Source: Dioszegia crocea (lineage: Eukaryota > Basidiomycota > Tremellomycetes > Tremellales > Bulleribasidiaceae). Taken from it: 64,000 nt of DNA. Below are positions 57,581 to 64,000 of this stretch, piece after piece; position 1 is the stretch's first letter; each line of letters starts with the position of its first letter. The notes under the pieces are model-generated. The model searched no databases. It was given only the letters and a program-made list of their open reading frames with translations, and was not told the origin of the DNA. The position numbers and the translations under genes were made by a program. The DNA is taken from the NCBI GenBank assembly GCA_001600615.1, contig BCKK01000002.1, forward strand, positions 3,130,809 to 3,194,808. Direction: 5' to 3'.

Positions 57581-60088
57581 ATGTCGGGAACCAAACACAG
57601 CCCGCTTGTCCTCGGCGCTCCATTTGCATCGTCCACATCGCTCTCTAATCCTCACGCCGATGGTCCATCGGCCAGTTCAGCAAATCCACCAGTCGTTGGC
57701 GAGCCATCAACTCAGTCCAATTCGCCCTCTTCAGAAACACGTCCCGCCAACACGGATCAGGACTTGGAGTCTCACTCGTCCAGTGCGACTCTGACTCGGG
57801 GTTCCTCCTCTGGAAAATCCCCCTCCAAGGATGATGGCAAAGGCACCATCACCGAGGAGCCAGTCTACAAGCACGGCCGATCGACACCGGATTACGCCGA
57901 GAAGGCGGCAGAGAGCATGGGCGTAGGGGAGCAGGAGTTCAATGAGAAGTCAGACAAGCCCACGCCTCTCGTCTCGCGGCGCACTGAGAGATCACCTACC
58001 ATCACCCGGAAGGTGGAGACGTCGTCTGGCGGAGAGATGGTGATGGGTTACGGAATGGTGCCGATTCGAAAACAAGTTAGCTTGCCACCGGGCGTTGGGC
58101 CGTTTGGCGGGTCAGCACCAAGTGGCGAGGATGCAGAGATGGGCTTGAGAGCTGTGCGGAGTAGGGAGGAGGAGCTATTGAGGGAGAGCGAGCGGGAGAG
58201 GAAGGGACCAGATCCATTTGCGGTCAGATTTGAACCGGGCGAGTCGATAAATCCCAAGGTGAGTTTTGCTCTGACTTAGTACGTGCCCCGAGCTGACGAG
58301 TAGAACTGGGGAGTAGGATATCGCTGGGGTCTGACAGCTATCGCTGGGCTGCTCGTTCTCAACTCGACATTCGCATCTTCGGCTCCCTCCGGTATCGTCG
58401 GACCCCTACAAGCGGAATTTGGGTTTTCCCAAGAGGTAGCCGTCCTCACCATCAGCTTGTTTGTGGCAGGTTACTGTGTAGGTAAGTTGCTGTGGCAGTT
58501 CTCAACCTCATCGCTTGTACTGAGCTCACCATCCAGGACCTCTTCTGTAAGTTTGGAAAATTTGGATTTTGCCACTTTTCGTGCCTGTCATCCTTCGCTT
58601 ACACTCCTATAGCTGGGGTCCCTTATCCGAAGCCTATGGCCGACGCCCCCTCTTCATCATCTCCTTCATCTTCTACACCGGATTCCAAATCGGATGCGCT
58701 CTCAGCCCCAACACCGCCAGTATTCTCATTTTTCGATTTCTCGGTGGCATCTTTGCCTCGGCCCCGCTTACAAATTCCGGCGCTCTCATCGCTGATGTCT
58801 GGGATGGGGACCACAGAGGTCAGGCCATGTGTTTGTTTTCTATCGCACCCTTCGCAGGTTTGTAAAAATCAGTTCTTAACGAGTGTGACAGATGCTGAGT
58901 TGTCGCAGGTCCCTCGCTTGGCCCCATTGTGTCTGGCTTCATTACTGTAACAGGAACGGTGAGTTGCAGCCTTTTTTCGCCTATTGACGTTTCAGAACTT
59001 CAGACTCGTATTCTGGGTGCTGACAGCCTTCGCCGGCGCATGTCTGCTTATCATCGTGTTCTTCGTCCCTGAGACGTATGCTCCTGCGATCCTCACCGCC
59101 AAAGCGATTCGACTACGAAAGGAAACCGGAGATGATAGATATTACGCCCCGCGTGAGTTAGTTCATCAAGAAAGGGGCTAATCGTGCAGTGGAGAGGACC
59201 GATCGAAGCTTCAAGCAGGCCTTGAACACCATTCTGGCTAAACCCTTCATCATGCTGGTACAAGAGCCAATGTTGCTGGCTATCACGGTTTACATGTCCT
59301 TCGTATACGGTGTTGTGTACCTCCTGTTCGAGGCTCTGCCTTTCGTCTTCATTCAGGCTAGTCTCCTCAAGCATGAGTAAGAGAAGACCGCTGATGCCGC
59401 AGGTCCATGGGTTCAACGAAGGCGAGAATGGACTTGCGTTTTTAGCTCTTCCCCTAGGAGGCGTAATATGCGTTGCTCTGTAAGCTCGTTATTCGTTATC
59501 TGTTTCAATCCTGACATCTCAGCTACATCTTCATCGTCGAGCCAAGGTATCAGCGCCACGCCGCGAAGATGGCACCGTTACCCCCTGTCCCTGAAAAGCG
59601 GTTGGAGCTTTCCGTCGTCACGGCTTGGTGTCTTGTCATCGCCATGTTCTGGTTTGGGTGGACAGGCGCATATGAGAGCGTCCACTGGATCAGTCCTATG
59701 CTCGCTGTAGTGTTGCTCGGTATTGGAATCTTGGGGATGTTTGTTACATTGTGAGTCTCACTGTAATGACAGGTGGAAAGGAGCTGATTGGTCAGGTTCA
59801 ACTACATCATCGACGTCTACCTCTGGTCAGCTGCTTCAGCACTAGCTGCGACCACTGTCTGCCGGTCAATATTCGGTGCCGGGTTCCCGCTCTTCGCCGG
59901 TCAGATGTATACGAGACTAGGGACACAGTGGGCGTCATCGCTCTTGGGATTTTTGGCCCTCCTGATGGCGTAAGTCTGTCTCGGAGTGCGGCTGGGCATT
60001 GCTGATACCGTCTAGGCCAATACCGCTAGTACTCATGAAATACGGAGCTGCGCTGCGGAAGCGGAGCAAGTATTCGCCCGCGAAATAA
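57581..60088 (+). CDS. MFS transporter, DHA1 polyamine/drug type
   Basis: Plasma-membrane proton antiporter resembling the Tpo1/Flr1 group. Eleven exons: 57581-58258, 58304-58481, 58537-58546, 58613-58857, 58909-58958, 58996-59152, 59190-59356, 59403-59479, 59523-59750, 59796-59969, 60016-60088; 678 aa. A long polar N-terminus (about 235 residues, rich in Ser/Pro) precedes 12 predicted helices. Landmarks: [15 protein letters not shown] (loop 2-3 motif), [41 protein letters not shown] (the central-loop motif of polyamine-type DHA1 proteins), [13 protein letters not shown]. Exon 3 is only 10 nt and completes GPLL before WGPLS. The intron at 59357-59402 begins GCTAGT, a GC donor required by phase. 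Substrate unknown. Confidence 0.9.
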
Positions 60089-60548
60089 ATAAAGCCTGTC
60101 TTGTGCAGGATGGACAGTGTATATATCTATATGTTGCGATAGCTCGAGTCTACTGTATCTTTCATAATCTACGATGAACCCCCTATGTCCATGCTCAGTT
60201 GTATGACACGGCGATCGCAGACTACGTGCCAGAAGCTAGGAAGCGTGTTCGGCTCGCCACTGGATATCATCAGCATCCGTGCCTGAATGATCAGGCACCT
60301 TCAGCTTGGACGATTTGGCTGAAGCTTCGTCATCTTTTGTACTTCACACTCTCCTACATTGCCTGTCGTCATCTGGCGGTCGCGGGTAGCCCGATCATCA
60401 GTAAGTCTACACTCATTACAGATGCTCAGCTGATTTTATCAGTCAGACTGCAACAAAATTCTCATTTGACCTGCATCTGCCTAACCCCCTCTCCCGTGCA
60501 ATTCCCGTCCCGCTCTCTTTCCTTCCTACCCTTCACACTCCGCTCGCC
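60089..60548. other. Intergenic region
   Basis: 460 bases with the MFS 3' UTR and the promoter and leader of the RING/SIM gene. A frame at 60199-60678 overlaps the next gene out of frame and lacks support. Confidence 0.4.
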
Positions 60549-62600
60549 ATGTCGGATGACTCTCTCAGCGATGATCCTCTCGCTAGACCTATGCGACAGG
60601 CGCCACGTGCACGGTCTAGCCCGGAAGACGATTCGGACGATGCTCGCGAGTACCGGCGGCCTCAGCCCCTCGAGATGATCAGGACACGCAACGGCAGCAC
60701 CGACTCTGGTCCGACTGCTCGCCAAGTTGTTGCTGCTCGTCTTAGAGGAGATTGGGATGCGGCGGAGGCAGGGGAAGGGGTCAATATTCGGGGGCAGGGC
60801 CGTATAGCGGCAGAACGAGAGAGGAGAGCGGTCCTGATACCTACGCGGGGTGGCGGCGATGCGGGTCGCAGGGCAGGCCCTTCTGGAGCCAGACCCAGGC
60901 CTACTCCAGATGGTGACGAGGAGCGTGCGGGAAACTCTGCCACCGGAGGTGTACCTCGCGTGATTCTGCGTGCACCGCGGCGTGGTGCTGTAGAAGAGGG
61001 GGAAGGGAGTGCGGAATACGGCGCAAGTGCTACCGCGCGCAGGTCGAGGGAGATCGCCTCAGAACGAAATTTTATGGCCGGTCTGGGTCCGATTGCTCCT
61101 CGTCAGTGGGCTCCCAGACCTCGACCAGCTCCGCAACACATACTGGCTGCTAGCGATTCGGATGACGAACCTCAACTCCCTATCCGAGAAAGAGTACGTC
61201 GTCGCCTTCGAGGCGACAACGACGATCAGCCGGCCGCGGGTGCTGTACAGGCGGCGGTTAGACGCAGGCTGAATGGCGGAACAGCATCACCGGCTGGTCC
61301 CTCTTCGAGCAACAGAGGAGGCCCTGCAGCTCGGCCGGTTGCTGGGGCCGGACCCACCTCAGCTCGAGGTAGAAATCCCGCACGGCGGGAACCGGTGGTG
61401 GATTTGACTGCGGATAGTGAGGAGGAGGATGTTGTTTTGGTCGCAGAGCGTGTGCCTCGAAGTCGAGCAGCGCCTCGGGTGGGTGGTCCAATGCCGCCAC
61501 CGGGCGGGGAAATAGGAGGTTTACCCTTACTCGGTACGGCGGCGGGAAGGAGGCGTGCGGTTCAGATGCAACAGGATTTGCAAGGTCAGACTACAGCAAG
61601 CTCAACATGGACTCGTGCTGATGCTGTAGACATTGAAGCCGCATTGGCGATACGACGGGAAGCCGCCCGAGCTTTGATCCGAGAGGAACGACGGAACGCA
61701 CAACGAGTCTTGTCCCCACCCCCTGCTCCTATCCCCCGAATCGGTCTCGGCGGCGCAATCCTTCAACGCGGCGATCATCAGATACGATACCGAGCGCTCG
61801 GGGACGGGCAAGCGGGTGCACCGGTAGACATTGAACGGAGAATGGCCAGAGTTGCCCGCGCGGCACCCGAACGCCCAGCTATGCCTGTCCTTCCCCCAGT
61901 TGCGCAAGGCTTCGGGGCTCATGCTCTGGCAGCTATGCAACGAGCAGGACTTGAGCTCGGCGGATGGTTCTTCGGCGCTAACGAGGCATTGGATGATCCT
62001 GCCATCATGCAAGAACTCCTCCGCCATGGGCGCGGCGGGCATCGTCATCATCACGCAGCAGCGGCGGCTCATGTCCCACCTCCCGACATCCCTGCCATCC
62101 TTGCCGCCATCGACCGTCCCAACCCTCTCGTACCCCTGCCCGGGTTCACCAACAATTTTGACCTCGACTCGGCCGGTCCAATTGTCATCAACGATCATGG
62201 CGACGTGGTCAAACCGAAAAAGAAACCGGGGCTGGTCTGCTTTATCTGCCACTGCCGCTTACGTCTCTCTGCGAGCTATCGCAGTGAGGATGACCGGGTC
62301 TGGGCACTGCGATGCGGGCACATGCTCGATCAAAGATGCCTGGTCAAATTATCTACCCCTACCACGCCGAAAGAGATCGACTCTATACAACCCCCCTTGA
62401 ATGTTCTCCCGGTGCTGGGGTCGGTGGAGAAGAAGGGCAAGAAGAAGACTAAGGCGAAGTTGCCCAAGGAGATGCCAAGGGAGTACGAATGGAAGTGTCC
62501 GGCAGAGGGTTGCGGGAAAGCGCACCGAAGTGTCAAGATGCCAGGGACGGAGGACTGGGTGCAGGTAGCAGGGTCAGGGGCATTCCAGGTCTTTATGTAG
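60549..62600 (+). CDS. RING-like protein with SUMO-interacting motif, putative STUbL
   Basis: Single exon, 683 aa, intronless in a neighbourhood of intron-rich genes. Most of it is Arg/Ala/Gly/Pro-rich and disordered. A SUMO-interacting motif is visible near residues 285-300: EPVVDLTADSEEEDVVLVAE, two hydrophobic clusters flanking acidic Ser-containing residues. The C-terminus has a RING-like zinc module: LVCFICHCRLRL, then ALRCGHMLDQRC, a Lys-rich linker of about 60 residues, then WKCPAEGCGK. This SIM-plus-RING layout is that of SUMO-targeted ubiquitin ligases (Rfp1/Slx8, RNF4). The spacing after the Cys-Gly-His segment is longer than in classical RINGs, so ligase activity is inference. Start at 60549 is the first ATG in the open frame. 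Confidence 0.75.
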   Translation: MSDDSLSDDPLARPMRQAPRARSSPEDDSDDAREYRRPQPLEMIRTRNGSTDSGPTARQVVAARLRGDWDAAEAGEGVNIRGQGRIAAERERRAVLIPTRGGGDAGRRAGPSGARPRPTPDGDEERAGNSATGGVPRVILRAPRRGAVEEGEGSAEYGASATARRSREIASERNFMAGLGPIAPRQWAPRPRPAPQHILAASDSDDEPQLPIRERVRRRLRGDNDDQPAAGAVQAAVRRRLNGGTASPAGPSSSNRGGPAARPVAGAGPTSARGRNPARREPVVDLTADSEEEDVVLVAERVPRSRAAPRVGGPMPPPGGEIGGLPLLGTAAGRRRAVQMQQDLQGQTTASSTWTRADAVDIEAALAIRREAARALIREERRNAQRVLSPPPAPIPRIGLGGAILQRGDHQIRYRALGDGQAGAPVDIERRMARVARAAPERPAMPVLPPVAQGFGAHALAAMQRAGLELGGWFFGANEALDDPAIMQELLRHGRGGHRHHHAAAAAHVPPPDIPAILAAIDRPNPLVPLPGFTNNFDLDSAGPIVINDHGDVVKPKKKPGLVCFICHCRLRLSASYRSEDDRVWALRCGHMLDQRCLVKLSTPTTPKEIDSIQPPLNVLPVLGSVEKKGKKKTKAKLPKEMPREYEWKCPAEGCGKAHRSVKMPGTEDWVQVAGSGAFQVFM

Positions 62601-62806
62601 ATCCAAGTTCGGTCGGCAGAGAGTGTACATAGTATGATAACTTATAGCTTACAGGAACTATTTGGTAGACTATACATAGGAGCTGTCACGGCTTCAATCT
62701 CTTGCAGGCCTTGAGACCGCCTCCACCGGCCACTTCTCGTCAACCTTTTGCACTTCGCTCTCTCCACAAGGCGAGAAGGCCCTCCATCATTCTCCTACCA
62801 TCTGTC

Positions 62807-62839
62807 ATGTCAAATCATAAAGCTGCCTCGCGAATATGA
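62807..62839 (+). other. Upstream ORF overlapping the TORC2 subunit start
   Basis: A 10-codon frame (MSNHKAASRI, then stop) whose TGA overlaps the main ATG as ATGA (62836-62839). If transcribed in this leader it could limit initiation or allow termination-reinitiation at the main start. Confidence 0.4.
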
Positions 62840-64000
62840 CGACTCGGGGAAGCGCAAGGCGCCCGCCCAACACGCTCACCATCCAACCTCCCTCCCCAGG
62901 ATTCAATCCGTCCAGAATAACGACACCAATCAATCAGGTCATCCCGCAAATCGTCTCCCCTCGCAAAGCCCCATTACCCCCATCGCCAACCTACTCGAAT
63001 CACTCGAACCTATCCGGTCTATCTGCTCAGGACTCCCGAACTCGCAAAGATAGCTTCGACACACATGGCGTACCGCATATCCCACGAAGAGATGAGAAAC
63101 GGCTGCCTGGATTGCCGTTTGGTGGGCTGCAATTACCCAGGAGTCCAAGGAAACGGGGTAATGGAGAGGAGCAGTATGGGCAGGGCGCGGGGATGTACGA
63201 TAACCGACTTGTAAGGCATACCTTTGATGTAGTGTATGAGAGGTTGCTGACCTTACAGGTGACGAGCACTCTGTCCCAACTTCCACCCATCCCACCGCTC
63301 TCTCCCACGCCAACGGGCAATGGAGGACTCTCGCCCCACATCTCAGCGCTCAACGCTGTTGCGCCGAGCATGAATCACAAGGCATCCTACTCGTCCATCG
63401 GTAGCAGGCCCGCCATGTCGACCATGCCCTCGTCAGTAGGCGTCGTTCTGCCCGATGGCACATCGGTGTCTACATTGTCGGCGGTGGGCGAGATGACTAG
63501 GTCAGACGGCCGGAGCGTGAAGGAGACGCTGGCCCATTCTAGCCCAAGCAGCCCCTGGAGTCTGCTCACTATCCATGTACTGCCCATCTTTGCCGGTAGC
63601 CCGCTCAAGTCGCCCATGGAAGATCTCAAGTGAGTCTACGGCCAGGAGTTTGTGGCATATTCTGACATCCAGCCATTTGTGTCACTCCCATATCATTGCT
63701 ACGTCGCAACGAACTGCTCCCTCGCGTCTGGTCGCAGTACTCTCATCCGATCTCAGAGACTTCATTGCCTCCGGGATGCTCACTCTCAAGTCAAAGATGG
63801 AGACAGCGGACGACACTATCCTCATTCCTCGCATCGCCGAGACGTGGAAATTCTTCTGGACCCATATTCTCTTCGTAAGTCGCAGCACATTCGTGTCCCG
63901 TTCCACGCTGATGAGCCCAGTACCTTGAAGGCGTCTTTCTGCCATTCTCCCAGATGCGCGATCTTCCCTCCTCATCCGCTGCGGGCGAGACTACACAACC
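62836..64000 (+). CDS. HbrB/PRR5-like TORC2 subunit, 3' partial
   Basis: Component of TOR complex 2 (Bit61 in budding yeast, HbrB in Aspergillus, PRR5/Protor in animals), controlling polarity and cell-wall or membrane stress. Exons: 62836-63210, 63259-63629, 63673-63874, 63921-64000; about 342 aa to the window edge, where the frame is still open. The N-terminus is Pro/Ser-rich with SP sites. The HbrB-like domain begins about residue 215: SPWSLLTIHVLPIFAGSPLK, then DLNHLCHSHI, LSSDLRDFIASGMLTLKSK, IPRIAETWKFFWTHILF and, after the next splice, YLEGVFLPFSQMRDL. Exon 2 contains the transition from the disordered region. Confidence 0.92.

Noticed and set aside
60462..60943. Minus-strand frames opposite the start of the RING/SIM gene
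   Set aside because: Complement of Arg/Ala/Gly-rich coding sequence; no features of their own.
1..64000. tRNA genes, rRNA, CRISPR arrays, transposons or viral insertions
   Set aside because: I looked for B-box-like GGTTCRANTCC sequences, long repeats, terminal inverted repeats and reverse transcriptase or transposase motifs and saw none that could be supported by eye; a tRNAscan or RepeatMasker run would be decisive.

Overview
The window is eukaryotic and reads as a chromosomal segment of a basidiomycete yeast, most likely a Tremellomycete (Cryptococcus/Kwoniella-like). The evidence is gene-dense DNA carrying many short introns (mostly about 40-80 nt) with GTRNGT donors, a CTGAC/CTNAY branch point a few bases before the AG, frequent tiny exons, and proteins typical of this group (a Wee1 kinase with a long disordered N-terminus, a TORC2 HbrB subunit, a Dsn1 kinetochore protein, an EF-hand alternative NADH dehydrogenase). 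I see no rRNA, tRNA, CRISPR array, transposase or integrated virus. Gene models were built by hand: exons were joined only where donor, branch point, acceptor and reading phase agreed, and in nearly all models the summed exon length is a multiple of three.

Layout. 1-1631 (+) C2H2 protein, cut by the left edge; 2439-3467 (+) NCS-1 calcium sensor; 3721-6780 (-) secreted trehalase GH37; 7418-9585 (-) kinetochore Dsn1/Mis13; 10054-13313 (+) Bro1/ALIX; 14038-16120 (+) HMG-box factor; 16389-17259 (+) MGST3-like MAPEG protein; 17928-21594 (+) Wee1 kinase; 21732-23408 (-) membrane-anchored M24 peptidase; 24118-26705 (+) disordered protein of unknown function; 26839-28511 (-) MFS transporter with a decayed tail copy at about 28816-28947; 28997-29933 (-) RBM42-like protein; 30334-32595 (+) polytopic membrane protein; 32778-35559 (-) aminopeptidase P; 36221-37285 (+) secreted glycoprotein; 37502-38085 (-) Tma17/Adc17-like chaperone; 38427-39417 and 40176-41207 (-) two tandem WW-domain paralogues; 41841-43561 (+) Acinus-like SAP/RRM protein; 43783-45402 (-) PAF-acetylhydrolase; 45702-46787 (+) CFIm25; 47150-49633 (-) disordered probable regulator; 51450-53978 (-) calcium-binding external NADH dehydrogenase; 54323-55540 (-) DNAJC9-like J protein; 55729-56856/57206 (+) ER cyclophilin with two possible C-termini; 57581-60088 (+) polyamine-type MFS transporter; 60549-62600 (+) RING-like/SIM protein; 62836-64000 (+) HbrB/PRR5 TORC2 subunit, cut by the right edge.

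These are mostly independent housekeeping genes and I see no biosynthetic cluster or defence island. Loose themes are calcium signalling (NCS-1, EF-hand NDE), RNA processing (RBM42-like, Acinus-like, CFIm25), proteolysis and protein quality control (two M24 peptidases, Tma17-like, J protein, cyclophilin, RING/SIM protein) and cell-cycle control (Wee1, Dsn1). The most unusual observations are the ER cyclophilin locus, which can be spliced either to a soluble xxEL-ended protein or to one with a C-terminal membrane anchor and has ACGT-core (UPRE-like) promoter motifs; the tandem WW paralogues of unknown function with matching exon architecture; a putative SUMO-targeted ubiquitin ligase; a 6-nt terminal coding exon in the NADH dehydrogenase; and several uncharacterised lineage-type proteins. 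I did not find one clearly new multi-gene system.
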